From the NCBI RefSeq assembly GCF_002087085.1, contig NZ_MWQY01000011.1, positions 1 to 64,000 of the forward strand: a stretch of 64,000 bases of DNA, read 5' to 3'. The notes below the pieces were generated by a model. It was not told where the DNA came from. It did not search any database and saw only the letters and a program-made list of their open reading frames with translations. The stretch is from Marispirochaeta aestuarii. GTDB lineage: Bacteria > Spirochaetota > Spirochaetia > JC444 > Marispirochaetaceae. The position numbers and the translations under genes were made by a program. Numbering within the stretch: the stretch's first letter is position 1; each line of letters starts with the position of its first letter. This document shows, in pieces, positions 18,286-27,977 of this stretch.

Positions 18286-19143
18286 TCAGCGTTTGCTGAT
18301 TGTCAGGGATATTACCCAGTCTGTCATTTTAAGATGATAGAATCCTGCGGTTTTCGGATCTCCTTTATAGGTGTAACGTTCAATGGCATGATCCTCGCTT
18401 CCTGCACGCTCTGCGTACCTTTCCATCCCCTCCAGGGAATTGATGTTGGTCGTCAGCACCAGAGACGGGTCGGGATGGGCGATTACCAAACCCTGACGAT
18501 CTGTTATGTATGCATAACCGGTTTCTCCGATAGTGCTGGCAGACACAAGGTCTGAAAGAAAACCGATTTTCATGAGACCCGCAATCACCCCTATGGTATT
18601 TCCCGTGGTGTTTTTTACCGGTGCGGCTAATGAAATAAAGGCCTCGTTGTTCACCTTGTCGAAGGAGGCTTTGCTGATCGCCGTTTCCCCTTTCATTGAT
18701 TCCCTGAAATAGTCCCGTTCCGCAAGAGATATTCCGACTGCGTTTGAGTCAGTAGCGGCAACGGCGGTCCCCTTGGAATCGAGGAGAACAAAAGCAACAT
18801 AACGCCCGCTGAACTCGGTCTGTTTCATCATGCTGTTAAAGTGACGACTCACCTGCTCAAGGTGCCCAGTTGCTTCTTCGTCGTTTTGCATGTATAGCGC
18901 TGTCAGAGATTCTATTACAGAAGGCTCGAATGAGAGGCCTTGGACGAAATTCAGTCGTGCTTCAAGGGTGTTTTCAATACCGGAAGAAATATCCCTGGTC
19001 CGGGACAGTATCTGTTCGTCCATCAGGGTGTTTATTGCATCAGTTGAATTTGAAATAGCGAAAAAGCTTACCGCAGCCAATGGTATAATGATGAGTAGAG
19101 ATCCTATGAGGGATAACTTGCTCCCTATCTTCATGTTTCGCAT
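18286..19143 (-). CDS. Methyl-accepting chemotaxis protein, N-terminal sensor part (split by frameshift)
   Basis: A 285-residue fragment with the first transmembrane helix ([20 protein letters not shown]) and a periplasmic double-Cache sensor domain ending ...[16 protein letters not shown], then KR and a stop. Normal receptors continue into a short linker and helix two; that continuation is found in the +1 frame of the downstream part. A ribosome site GACAGGAGACA precedes ATG 19143. One extra base within about 18282-18292 explains the break. Whether it is a mutation, an assembly error or phase variation cannot be told here. Confidence 0.82.
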   Translation of the reverse strand: MRNMKIGSKLSLIGSLLIIIPLAAVSFFAISNSTDAINTLMDEQILSRTRDISSGIENTLEARLNFVQGLSFEPSVIESLTALYMQNDEEATGHLEQVSRHFNSMMKQTEFSGRYVAFVLLDSKGTAVAATDSNAVGISLAERDYFRESMKGETAISKASFDKVNNEAFISLAAPVKNTTGNTIGVIAGLMKIGFLSDLVSASTIGETGYAYITDRQGLVIAHPDPSLVLTTNINSLEGMERYAERAGSEDHAIERYTYKGDPKTAGFYHLKMTDWVISLTISKR

Positions 19144-19235
19144 TGTTCTGTCTCCTGTCTTTTTAAATTTTACTTGAACAGGAGTCTTTAAGCAAATTTT
19201 TCTCTGTAAATCTGGCTCTTATGCTCAAGATTGGC

Positions 19236-19241
19236 TACAAT
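19236..19241 (+). promoter_or_regulatory. -10 box of the YkgJ gene, leaderless type
   Basis: TACAAT ends seven bases before ATG 19249. A weak TGGCTC lies 17 bp upstream at 19213-19218. No clear ribosome site. Confidence 0.35.
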
Positions 19242-19248
19242 CGGAAAT

Positions 19249-19746
19249 ATGATGGAACGACTGCTGCGGATCCTTCCGGAACGGGCCCGGAAGGCCGAAA
19301 AGGACCAGACCAAGTATCTTCGGCGCCTGAGGGATAAAAATCCGAAAAAACTGGACGAGATGTTCCGGCGTCTGCACGACGAGGTCTTCGCCGATATTGA
19401 CTGCCTGGACTGCGCCAACTGCTGCAAGACAATCAGTCCGCGTTTTAAAAAGCGGGACATCGAACGGATAGCCGGACATTTGAACATGCATCCCAAGACC
19501 TTTCGCCTGACCTACCTGGAGATTGATGAAGACGACGACTGGGTCCTGAAGAAGCTCCCCTGCCCCTTTTTAGGGGAAGACAACTACTGCTCAATCTATG
19601 AGGTTCGGCCGAAGGCCTGCATCGAATATCCTCATACCAACGTCAAAAACATGCGGGGACACCTTGTGATTGCCCGGAAAAACCTCTCCGTATGTCCCGC
19701 GGTCTTCGAGATTGTGGAGCGTCTGCGGAAGGAGTATCCTCTTTAG
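19249..19746 (+). CDS. YkgJ-family cysteine-cluster protein
   Basis: A 165-residue protein with the zinc/iron-chelating cysteine cluster: DCLDCANCCKTISPRF near the middle, then PCPFLGEDNYCSIYEVRPKACIEYPHT. The eight or so cysteines suit a metal-binding site of unknown role. ATG 19249 (or the next codon, also ATG) is preferred to the upstream TTG 19231. The diguanylate cyclase starts 15 bp downstream with its own ribosome site, so they are probably one transcript. Confidence 0.8.
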   Translation: MMERLLRILPERARKAEKDQTKYLRRLRDKNPKKLDEMFRRLHDEVFADIDCLDCANCCKTISPRFKKRDIERIAGHLNMHPKTFRLTYLEIDEDDDWVLKKLPCPFLGEDNYCSIYEVRPKACIEYPHTNVKNMRGHLVIARKNLSVCPAVFEIVERLRKEYPL

Positions 19747-19761
19747 AACGGGAGAGTCTGG

Positions 19762-21378
19762 ATGAAGAGGCAAAACCGGCATGTCTTTACCCGTTCAGAA
19801 CGCCTGAAGGCGACGGTGCTACGGGGGGTGTTTGTTTTTCTCCTTATTAATCTCATTGCAACCCCCGTCTTCTGGGTTTTTCATCGAATGACCCGGGAAA
19901 CGGTAAGCCGCTCCATTCGTGAGGAGGAGATGCTCGAGATAGCCTACACTGCGGAGCAGATTGTCTCCTCCTACCAGAGTTTCTGGGCCGATGCCCTGTA
20001 CCTCTCCTCCAGCAGGACCCTTATTGCCTGGCTTCAGGACCAGGCCGAATACGAAACCGCCGCAGCCGATCTTCTGAACTTTGCCCGGAGCCGTCGGATG
20101 TACGAGCAGGTACGGTTTTTGGACATGCAGGGCAATGAACGTATCCGGATCAATGAATATAACGGGTATTTTTTTGTTGAAAGCAAGAATGCCCTGCAGA
20201 ATAAAGCCCACCGCTATTACTATCAGGAGAGCGCAAAGCTCAAGCAGGGGGAGATTTATCTGTCCCGGCTGGATCTGAATGTGGAAAACGGCGAAATTGA
20301 GATACCCTACCGGCCGATGGTACGGATCGGGACCCCGGTCTTCGACGATGCGGGAAATAAACGGGGAGTGCTTGTACTTAACATGCCGGGAAACCAGATC
20401 CTTGACTATGTGGATACCCTTTCCGCTGTTCCCTCCAGGCAGGTAATGCTGGTCAACGGCCACGGCTATTGTCTGAAGGGACCTGATCCTGAAAAGGAGT
20501 GGGGCTTCATGTTTGCCGAAAAAAACCGGACAGGCTTTGCCTGGACCTACCCTAAAGCCTGGCAGCGGATATTCTTCGAACATCAGGGGCAATTTTTCCT
20601 CGATAAGGGACTCTACACCTTCGCGGGTATCGATCCGCGGCTTTCCTACGTACCCGTTCTGGACCGGACCTCTGTCCCCCCGGAGAGCATCCATAAACCC
20701 GGGGGCAGCTATCCGCTGAAGCTGATCTCCTTTTACCCCGCCGGGGAGTATCGGGAGCTGCTGTGGGAACGGGCCAAAGGGCTCCTCCTCGGGTACTTTG
20801 CCTCCCTGCTGGTAACCTTTATCTTCTCGCTTATAATCGCCCGTTTCCTGGTAATCCAGCTGGAGAGCCGTAAAATGATAGAACACCTTGCCCTGCATGA
20901 TTCCCTTACGGGACTTCCCACCAGACGGCTGTTTTATGACCGCCTGGAGACTGCTCTGAAGCTGGTTCGCCGTAATCGGCAGCATCTGGCGGTGCTGTTT
21001 CTCGACCTTGATAACTTCAAAAAGCTCAACGACAGCGCGGGACATGAAGCGGGGGATATTCTGCTGGTGGAAACAGCCCGGCGTATACAACAAAACCTGC
21101 GGGAGAGCGACAGCGTTGCCCGGCTGGGGGGAGACGAGTTTGTGGTTCTTCTGGAGAATGTTGATACCCGGGAAGACCTGCGCCTGGTGGCGCAGAAAAT
21201 CCTTTCTGCGGTCCGGGAGCCCTGTGAGATAAAGGGCCGCAGGGTGGCCGTCAGTGTCAGCATCGGGGCGGCCATGGCCCCGGATCAGGCTGAAACTGTG
21301 GATGATATAATCCGCATTGCCGATGAAGAGATGTACACTGCAAAGAGGGCTGGAAAAAACCAGTTGAAGACACTATGA
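19762..21378 (+). CDS. Membrane sensor diguanylate cyclase (GGDEF)
   Basis: A 538-residue protein making cyclic di-GMP. An N-terminal helix (VFVFLLINLIATPVFWVF) and a second near residue 345 (LLLGYFASLLVTFIFSLIIA) bracket an extracytoplasmic Cache-like sensor region. The C-terminal GGDEF domain begins HDSLTGLPTRRLFYDRL; the active site is intact GGDEF at about 456-460, and RESD five residues before it is the inhibitory site, so product inhibition is expected. No EAL domain. It overlaps the next gene by 4 bp. Confidence 0.92.
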   Translation: MKRQNRHVFTRSERLKATVLRGVFVFLLINLIATPVFWVFHRMTRETVSRSIREEEMLEIAYTAEQIVSSYQSFWADALYLSSSRTLIAWLQDQAEYETAAADLLNFARSRRMYEQVRFLDMQGNERIRINEYNGYFFVESKNALQNKAHRYYYQESAKLKQGEIYLSRLDLNVENGEIEIPYRPMVRIGTPVFDDAGNKRGVLVLNMPGNQILDYVDTLSAVPSRQVMLVNGHGYCLKGPDPEKEWGFMFAEKNRTGFAWTYPKAWQRIFFEHQGQFFLDKGLYTFAGIDPRLSYVPVLDRTSVPPESIHKPGGSYPLKLISFYPAGEYRELLWERAKGLLLGYFASLLVTFIFSLIIARFLVIQLESRKMIEHLALHDSLTGLPTRRLFYDRLETALKLVRRNRQHLAVLFLDLDNFKKLNDSAGHEAGDILLVETARRIQQNLRESDSVARLGGDEFVVLLENVDTREDLRLVAQKILSAVREPCEIKGRRVAVSVSIGAAMAPDQAETVDDIIRIADEEMYTAKRAGKNQLKTL

Positions 21379-22130
21379 AGCTTCTGGAACATCCTGAACG
21401 GCAGATGCAGATTGTCCTGGTACGCCCCGAGGGGGATGCCAATATAGGTGCGGTCTGCAGAGCCATGAAAACAATGGGTTTTACATCCCTGGTCCTGGTT
21501 CGTCCCGATGGACGGGAACCGGATAAGGAGATTGTCCGTACCTGGTCCCTCAGCGCCTATGATGTCTTTGAAGAGGCCAGTTTGTATGCATCCCTTGCCG
21601 ATGCCCTGGCGGATTCCAGCTTCTCTGTCGGATTTACCCGTCGTACCGGTTCCCGCAGAAGAACCCGTTTTTATGATCTGGAAGAGATTGCCCCCGGCAT
21701 TATCCGCCGGGTCCTTGAGTCCGGCGAACTGATTTCCCTGGTGTTCGGCAATGAACAGAGCGGCCTGGACAGCGAAGAACTCGCCCTGTGCAGTGCCGCC
21801 GCATCCATCGAGAGCCACTTCGCCTTCCCCTCCCTGAATCTGTCCCATGCTGTGCAGATCGTCTGCTATTCCCTGCGGCGGGCCCTCATGGGGGCAGCCT
21901 CCGGGACTCCGGGAGATCCGGGGATAACCCGCAGGGAAGCAGAGACTGTCGCGGAGAATATAACGGAGGAACTCCGGACCATCGGTTTCTTTACCCTGGC
22001 TGACAGTACCTGGCTGCGGAACTTCTTCCGGGATCTTGTTGAACGGGCCGGACTGAATTCCCGGGAAAGCGAATATCTGAAATCCCTCTTCGAGAAGATC
22101 AGGAATCTGAAGCTGCACCGCCCGGAATAA
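21375..22130 (+). CDS. SpoU/TrmH-family RNA 2'-O-methyltransferase (TrmJ-like)
   Basis: A 251-residue SPOUT methylase. Motif 1 is VRPEGDANIGAVCRAMKTMG, motif 2 LVFGNEQSGLDSEEL and motif 3 FPSLNLSHAVQIVCYSL, which form the knotted AdoMet site. The extended C-terminus resembles TrmJ, which methylates position 32 of certain tRNAs. The start overlaps the stop of the cyclase (ATGA). Confidence 0.85.
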   Translation: MKLLEHPERQMQIVLVRPEGDANIGAVCRAMKTMGFTSLVLVRPDGREPDKEIVRTWSLSAYDVFEEASLYASLADALADSSFSVGFTRRTGSRRRTRFYDLEEIAPGIIRRVLESGELISLVFGNEQSGLDSEELALCSAAASIESHFAFPSLNLSHAVQIVCYSLRRALMGAASGTPGDPGITRREAETVAENITEELRTIGFFTLADSTWLRNFFRDLVERAGLNSRESEYLKSLFEKIRNLKLHRPE

Positions 22131-22151
22131 TACCGGCTACCTCGTAATCAC

Positions 22152-22180
22152 TGGTCAATCCGGTGATCCTGTAGTACCTT
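22152..22180 (+). promoter_or_regulatory. Possible promoter of the deo genes, leaderless type
   Basis: TGGTCA (22152-22157), 17-bp spacer, TACCTT (22175-22180), six bases to ATG 22187. There is no ribosome site, and the hexamers are weak. Confidence 0.35.
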
Positions 22181-22186
22181 AAATCC

Positions 22187-23494
22187 ATGCTTACAGCGGA
22201 ATTAATCAAGAAAAAGCGTGACAACGCCGTTCTGAGTGCGGAGGAGATCCGTTTTCTGATAAACGGCTATGTTTCGGGAGATGTTCCGGATTATCAGATG
22301 GCGGCCCTGCTGATGGCGGTCTGGTTCAACGGCATGAACGCCCAGGAGACCTATGAACTGACCATGGCCATGATGCATTCCGGAGACATGGTGGACCTCT
22401 CGTCCATACCCGGGGTCAAGGTGGACAAGCATTCCACCGGCGGGGTGGCCGACACAACAACTCTTGTGGCTCTGCCCCTGGTTGCCGCCTGCGGGGGAAA
22501 GGTCGCCAAGATGTCGGGACGCGGGCTGGGACATACCGGCGGAACCCTGGACAAGCTGGAATCGATTCCCGGTTTTTCAGTCAGCCAGCCGATGGCGCGT
22601 TTCGTGGAAATAGTCCGTGAGCAGGGGCTTTCGGTCATCGGACAGACCGGCGACCTGGTTCCGGCGGACAAGATGCTCTACGCCCTGCGGGACGTTACCG
22701 CCACCATCGATAATATCAGCCTGATTGCCTCCAGCATCATGAGCAAGAAACTCGCCGCCGGCAGCGATGCCATTGTACTGGATGTCAAGACCGGCAGCGG
22801 TGCTTTCATGAAAAGTGAAGAGGATGCCGTCGCCCTTGCCCGGGCCATGGTGGGAATAGGAAAACGGGCGGGGAAGAGCGTCTCCGCCGTGGTGAGCGAC
22901 ATGAGCCAGCCCCTGGGGGAGGCTGTCGGCAACGCCCTGGAGGTCCGGGAGGCGGTGGAAATCCTGCAGGGGCACCACGGGGACGGGGATCTGGCCCGGG
23001 TTTCCCTGACTCTGGCTGCCAGGATGCTGACGGCTTCGGGTCTCGGCACCGTCGACGAGGCGGAAAAGAAGCTTCAAAATGCCCTGTCCGGCGGTGCGGG
23101 ACTTGAGTCCCTGAAACAGATGATAAGCGCCCAGGGCGGGGACCCTGCGGTCTGCGACGATACCGGCCGCCTTCCCGCTGCAGCCAGGCGTTACTCCATC
23201 GAGGCGACTGCCTCAGGGTATGTGGGTGCCATGGAGACCGACCGGATCGGTATCGCCGCCCTCCTTCTGGGGGCCGGCAGGAGGACCAAGGAGGATAGAA
23301 TCGATCCCGCCGTGGGCATCTGGATGAAGAAACGCCTGGGAGATCCGGTGGAAGAGGGAGAGCCCCTGGCGGATTTCTACGTGAACGACGAGGCAAATCT
23401 GGAAGAGGCGGTGTCCGAGTTTCAGAGAGCCATTAGCATTGAAGAACAGAAACCTGAGCCGCCGAAACTTGTGCGGACTATAATTGAAGAGTAG
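22187..23494 (+). CDS. Pyrimidine-nucleoside/thymidine phosphorylase
   Basis: A 435-residue enzyme splitting pyrimidine (deoxy)nucleosides with phosphate into base and (deoxy)ribose 1-phosphate. It shows the family signature KMSGRGLGHTGGTLDKLESI, the phosphate loop VDKHSTGGVADTTTL and the C-terminal domain (GYVGAMETDRIGIAALLLGAG). Length is normal; thymidine and broader pyrimidine phosphorylases cannot be separated by eye. deoC and deoB follow, completing the route from deoxynucleoside to acetaldehyde and glyceraldehyde 3-phosphate. Confidence 0.93.
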   Translation: MLTAELIKKKRDNAVLSAEEIRFLINGYVSGDVPDYQMAALLMAVWFNGMNAQETYELTMAMMHSGDMVDLSSIPGVKVDKHSTGGVADTTTLVALPLVAACGGKVAKMSGRGLGHTGGTLDKLESIPGFSVSQPMARFVEIVREQGLSVIGQTGDLVPADKMLYALRDVTATIDNISLIASSIMSKKLAAGSDAIVLDVKTGSGAFMKSEEDAVALARAMVGIGKRAGKSVSAVVSDMSQPLGEAVGNALEVREAVEILQGHHGDGDLARVSLTLAARMLTASGLGTVDEAEKKLQNALSGGAGLESLKQMISAQGGDPAVCDDTGRLPAAARRYSIEATASGYVGAMETDRIGIAALLLGAGRRTKEDRIDPAVGIWMKKRLGDPVEEGEPLADFYVNDEANLEEAVSEFQRAISIEEQKPEPPKLVRTIIEE

Positions 23495-23519
23495 ATAAAC
23501 ACAGAAGGAGAGATATTCC

Positions 23520-24200
23520 ATGACACCCAGAGAGATTGCTTCCATGATTGACCACACCCTGCTCAAGGCCGACGCAGTTCCTGAGCAGATCAGTAAACTC
23601 TGCACCGAAGCCGGAGAGTACGGTTTTGCTTCGGTCTGTATTAATCCCTGCTACGTGCCCCTGGCCGCGAAGGAGCTTGCGGGCTCCGATGTAAAGGTCT
23701 GTACCGTTATCGGTTTTCCCCTGGGGGCCAATACAAGTCAGATCAAGGCCGAGGAGGCCATGCTCGCCGTGGAGCAGGGGGCGTCGGAAGTGGATATGGT
23801 CATGAATATCGGTGCCCTGAAGGCCGGGGATTACGCCCTGGTGGAGTCGGACATTCGCTCGGTGGTACGTGCCGCCGGACGGGCCCTGGTAAAGGTGATT
23901 ATTGAAACCTTCTACCTTTCGGAGGAGGAAAAGATCAAAGCCACTGAGATAGTTGCCAGGTCAGGCGCCGCCTTTGTAAAGACCTCCACCGGTTTTGCCG
24001 GCGGCGGGGCGACCGTGGAGGACGTGCGGCTCATGAAAAAGGCCGCAGGGAACCTGATCCGCGTGAAGGCCGCCGGAGGGGTCAGAAACTATGACGACGC
24101 CCTGGCCATGATCGAGGCCGGGGCCAGCAGAATTGGAACCTCAGGAGGTATCTCCATTGTAGAAGGGGGAAGCAATGCAGGCCCTGGTTCTGGTTATTGA
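23520..24200 (+). CDS. deoC: Deoxyribose-phosphate aldolase
   Basis: A 226-residue class I aldolase cleaving 2-deoxyribose 5-phosphate. Visible motifs are [46 protein letters not shown], and the Schiff-base region [10 protein letters not shown] with [11 protein letters not shown]. The end [17 protein letters not shown] is standard. The ribosome site is AGAAGGAGAGATATTCC. The 3' end overlaps deoB by 26 bp. Confidence 0.95.
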   Translation: MTPREIASMIDHTLLKADAVPEQISKLCTEAGEYGFASVCINPCYVPLAAKELAGSDVKVCTVIGFPLGANTSQIKAEEAMLAVEQGASEVDMVMNIGALKAGDYALVESDIRSVVRAAGRALVKVIIETFYLSEEEKIKATEIVARSGAAFVKTSTGFAGGGATVEDVRLMKKAAGNLIRVKAAGGVRNYDDALAMIEAGASRIGTSGGISIVEGGSNAGPGSGY

Positions 24201-25365
24201 CAGTTTCGGTATAGGCGAGGCTCCTGATGCCGCTGATTTCGGCGATACAGGGGCAAATACGGCCCTTCACATATGTGAACAGGTATCCCCTGTCCGCTGG
24301 GACAATCTGAAACGCCTGGGCCTGGGGAACGCCTCCGAGCTTCTGGGGAATCCCTTGCCCGGTTGCCCGGCGGTCCCTGATCCCGTCGCCTCCTTCGGGG
24401 TCATGCGCGAGCTCAGCCCGGGAAAGGACACCACCACGGGCCACTGGGAGCTTGCGGGGATACATCTTGAAGAGGCTTTCAGGACCTTTCCCCCGGAGTA
24501 CCCCTCCTTTCCGGCGGAACTTACGGAAGCTCTGGAAAAGAGGAGCGGCCGATCCATTATCGGAAACAGGGCCGCCTCGGGTACGGCGATTATTCAGGAG
24601 CTCGGGGAGGAGCATCTGAAAAGCGGGGCGCTGATCTGCTATACCTCTGCGGATTCGGTCTTTCAGATCGCCGCCCATGAGGAGGTGGTTCCCCTGGAGG
24701 AGCTGTACGAGATCTGTGAGGCTGCACGGGAGCTCTGCGACGGGTATTCCGTGGCCCGGGTCATAGCCCGACCCTTTATGGGAGGGCCCGGAAATTTTAC
24801 CCGGACAAAAAACCGGCGGGATTTTTCCCTGCCCCTGCCGGAAGCGACAATCCTCGATCATCTGCAGGAGAGGGGCGTCCGGACAGTCGGCGTCGGCAAG
24901 ATCGGTGACATCTTCAACGAATCCGGAATTAGCGAGAGTTACCATGACAAGGGCAACGAGGCCTGTCTGGAACGGACTCTGAGCCTGATCAGGGAACGCC
25001 GGGAGGGAGACGACAAGACTTTTATCTTTGTCAATCTGGTGGATACGGACATGATCTACGGCCACCGGCGGGATCCCCGGGGATACCATGATGCTGTGTC
25101 CGGGATCGATTCCGCTCTTCCGGAGATCATGACGGGGATGCAGGAAGGAGACCTTCTCATTGTAAGCGCCGATCACGGCTGTGATCCCACCTTTGCCGGA
25201 ACCGACCATACCAGGGAGTATGTGCCGGTGCTGCTCTATCAGAAGGGAAGAACCGGAAGGTCTCTGGGAATTCGTGAGGGACTGTTTGACTGCGCCCGGA
25301 CCTTGTCGGAGTATTTTAATGTGGAGTCTTACCGGCGGGGACGTTCCATGTTGAGTGACGCCTGA
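24175..25365 (+). CDS. deoB: Phosphopentomutase
   Basis: A 396-residue alkaline-phosphatase-fold mutase converting (deoxy)ribose 1-phosphate to the 5-phosphate, linking pdp to deoC. It begins [20 protein letters not shown] (metal aspartate), with [43 protein letters not shown] and [20 protein letters not shown] in pieces as the metal ligands. Length is normal. The start has GGGGGAAGCA before ATG. The phosphorylase-aldolase-mutase order forms a compact salvage operon. Confidence 0.95.
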   Translation: MQALVLVIDSFGIGEAPDAADFGDTGANTALHICEQVSPVRWDNLKRLGLGNASELLGNPLPGCPAVPDPVASFGVMRELSPGKDTTTGHWELAGIHLEEAFRTFPPEYPSFPAELTEALEKRSGRSIIGNRAASGTAIIQELGEEHLKSGALICYTSADSVFQIAAHEEVVPLEELYEICEAARELCDGYSVARVIARPFMGGPGNFTRTKNRRDFSLPLPEATILDHLQERGVRTVGVGKIGDIFNESGISESYHDKGNEACLERTLSLIRERREGDDKTFIFVNLVDTDMIYGHRRDPRGYHDAVSGIDSALPEIMTGMQEGDLLIVSADHGCDPTFAGTDHTREYVPVLLYQKGRTGRSLGIREGLFDCARTLSEYFNVESYRRGRSMLSDA

Positions 25366-25457
25366 GTCGGCCCGGATTTTAACTTGCCCTCGTAGTATAT
25401 ATTTTTGTGTGCTACAATAAAGGCAATGTAACAGTCTCGAATAAAGTGAGGGACAAA

Positions 25458-27914
25458 ATGAAACGCAAATTATTAATCTCTATTACAATTTTCACAATTC
25501 TTCTTACCGGTCTTTTTGCCGGAGGAAACAAGGAAGTGCCGGAGGTCCCGGCGGTAACATCGGGGACCCAGTATATTTCTCCCAATGGGGACGGTATTCA
25601 GGATTCGGCGACCCTGCAGTTTACCGCGAAGGTCTATGTCAAAAGCAAGCAGGGCTATATTCCGGAATACGGAATACAGATATTCAACGAGTCGGATACC
25701 CTGGTCCACGAGGTTATCGAGAAAGAACCTTCCGACGTTAACTGGTTTTTCGCCCTGTTCCGGGGCTACGACCTTTTTGAACTGGAGAAGGAGATTACCT
25801 GGAACGGCCGGGACCAGTCGGGAAACCTGGTCCCTGAAGGGGCCTACGATGTCCGGCTGTACGTGCTGGATTCCTCGAAGAACAGGACCGAAACCGATGT
25901 CGACACCTTTATCGTGGATGTGACTCCACCGGAGGCGACGATTACTCCTCCGCCGAACAATATCTTCAGTCCCAACGGGGACGGTGTCGCCGATGTGTAT
26001 ATCCTTCAGCAGGAAGGATCCGAAGAGCTAGAGTGGAAAGGCGTATTTGCCAACGCGGCAGGTGAAGAGGTCCGGACCTTTACCTGGACGGAATCCGCCC
26101 CCGGGGATGTTCTCTGGGACGGGACCGACGACAATGGTACCAAGGCTGATGATGGAGAGTACACCTACACCCTGAACTCCACCGACCGGGCGGGAAACAG
26201 TTCGGAAGACTACGTGGTGGAAGACATTATTCTCAACTCGGCGACCCCGGCCATCGATATGAGCCTGGATGCGACCTATTTCTCCCCCGACGGAGACGGA
26301 CACCAGGACACCATAACTGTAAGCACCACCGTCCAGAATGCCGGGGAGGTCGTACGCTGGACCGGCCGGGTCTTAAGCGACAGTCGGGAGGCTCTTGTCA
26401 GCGTAGGTGGAGAGGGCAGTGTACCCGAGACCTATGTTGTTACCGGCTATGACGATCAGGGCCGCAGAGCCCCGGAAGGCTTCTATACCATATCCTATAC
26501 CGTGACCTATAAAAACGGTTTCTCCACCTCCGCCGAGCGGCGCATACGCCTGGATGTTACAGATCCGAAGGTGGATATCCGCTACGATGATATCTTTTCT
26601 CCCAACGGAGACGGACAGAATGATTTCAACGATATCGCCATAAGCTCTACTGAACCGGTCTCCTGGAGCGGACAGCTTGTCGATGCAAATGGCAATGTCC
26701 TGATGGAAGGTTCGGGCCGGCAGATTATCAATCAGTTCCGCTGGGACGGACGGGGACCCGGCGGGGAGGCGCTGCCCGACGGCAGCTACTTTGCCAAAGG
26801 AGTTTTCACCGACCCTGCGGGAAACCGATACATTCAGGAACCCCTGGAGATCCGTATCGACAATCGGGAGGTGGACATCGCCATGACCACCGGAAAGGTC
26901 CTCTCCCCGAATAATGACGGGGTGGAAGACGTACTGCCGGTGGTCCTGGAGCCGACTATAGATGCTGAAATCGCCAGCTGGAGACTCTCCTTCGAAACGG
27001 AAGCTGGAGACGCCGTCCAGAGCTATTCCGGCGGTGCCGAACTTCCGGACACCCTCTTCTGGGATGGAAGCACTGAATCCGGCCGCCGTGCCGCGGAGGG
27101 GCGCTACAAGGCAAGCCTGCGGGTCGTATACGAGAAGGGCGATATCGTGGAGAAGAAGTCTCCCGCCGTTTACCTGGACATTACTCCACCCAGAATCAAG
27201 CTTGCAGTGGCCTCAGAACCCTTCGCCAGAACCAATGGAGATATTGAAGGCGAGGTGCGGGTTGCCATCGACGTGGAGGACGAGACGGAGATCGCCGAAT
27301 GGAGCATCGATATCCTGAACAGCAGGGGCGAGGTTATCCGCAGCTACGCCGGAACCGGAAACCCGGCTCATCAGATAACCTGGAACGGTACCACCGGCGA
27401 AGGTAAGGTCGCCAATCCCGATGACAGTTATCAGGTGCAGGTCAGCATCGTGGACGTTGGGGGCAACAGATCGGTATATACAGAAGGTCTGCCCTTCGAT
27501 GTAGCCATCATGGTGAAGGACGGGAAGTATTATATTCTCACCCCGAACATCATCTTCGGCGCCTACAAGCATGCCCTTGATTCCGCCGGGGAGGCGATGT
27601 ACAAGCGCAACCAGGAGTCCCTTGACCGGGCGGCTGCAGTTCTGAAGCGCTACCCCGCCTACGACCTGATTCTCGAAGGTCACGCCCTGAATATCTATCT
27701 TGACGGTCCCCGGGAGGATGATGAAGAAGAGATCCTCGGACCTCTGACGGAACGGCGGGCGGCCACGGTACGGGACGCGCTGATTGAGCGGGGAATCCCT
27801 GAGGAGCGGATCAGCACGGAGGCCTTCGGCGGCCAGCACCCCATAGTCTCCGTCCGGGACAAGACGATCTGGTGGAAGAATCGCCGGGTCGAGTTCAGGC
27901 TGGAGAAGGAATAA
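25458..27914 (+). CDS. Exported protein with SPNGDG/Ig-like repeats and OmpA-like C-terminus
   Basis: An 818-residue protein. ATG 25458 is chosen because it is followed by a signal sequence (KLLISITIFTILLTGLFAGG) and preceded by GAGGGACAA. Five units begin with an acidic turn: YISPNGDG (about 40), IFSPNGDG (about 170), YFSPDGDG (about 275), IFSPNGDG (about 381) and VLSPNNDG (about 483); each continues into a FlgD-Ig-like strand set with ITWNGRDQSG or RWDGRGPGG turns. The last 130 residues are OmpA-like (LILEGHA, LTERRAATVRDALIERGI, NRRVEFRLEK) and should bind peptidoglycan. It probably links envelope layers; I do not know a named homologue. Confidence 0.8.
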   Translation: MKRKLLISITIFTILLTGLFAGGNKEVPEVPAVTSGTQYISPNGDGIQDSATLQFTAKVYVKSKQGYIPEYGIQIFNESDTLVHEVIEKEPSDVNWFFALFRGYDLFELEKEITWNGRDQSGNLVPEGAYDVRLYVLDSSKNRTETDVDTFIVDVTPPEATITPPPNNIFSPNGDGVADVYILQQEGSEELEWKGVFANAAGEEVRTFTWTESAPGDVLWDGTDDNGTKADDGEYTYTLNSTDRAGNSSEDYVVEDIILNSATPAIDMSLDATYFSPDGDGHQDTITVSTTVQNAGEVVRWTGRVLSDSREALVSVGGEGSVPETYVVTGYDDQGRRAPEGFYTISYTVTYKNGFSTSAERRIRLDVTDPKVDIRYDDIFSPNGDGQNDFNDIAISSTEPVSWSGQLVDANGNVLMEGSGRQIINQFRWDGRGPGGEALPDGSYFAKGVFTDPAGNRYIQEPLEIRIDNREVDIAMTTGKVLSPNNDGVEDVLPVVLEPTIDAEIASWRLSFETEAGDAVQSYSGGAELPDTLFWDGSTESGRRAAEGRYKASLRVVYEKGDIVEKKSPAVYLDITPPRIKLAVASEPFARTNGDIEGEVRVAIDVEDETEIAEWSIDILNSRGEVIRSYAGTGNPAHQITWNGTTGEGKVANPDDSYQVQVSIVDVGGNRSVYTEGLPFDVAIMVKDGKYYILTPNIIFGAYKHALDSAGEAMYKRNQESLDRAAAVLKRYPAYDLILEGHALNIYLDGPREDDEEEILGPLTERRAATVRDALIERGIPEERISTEAFGGQHPIVSVRDKTIWWKNRRVEFRLEKE

Positions 27915-27977
27915 AGGAAGGGCATCTGCAAGAAACCTGCTGGTTTTTTACAGGTGCCCGGAATACAGCCGTGTCTA

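Noticed and set aside
19819-21093. A 424-codon minus-strand frame
   Set aside because: Shadow of the diguanylate cyclase.
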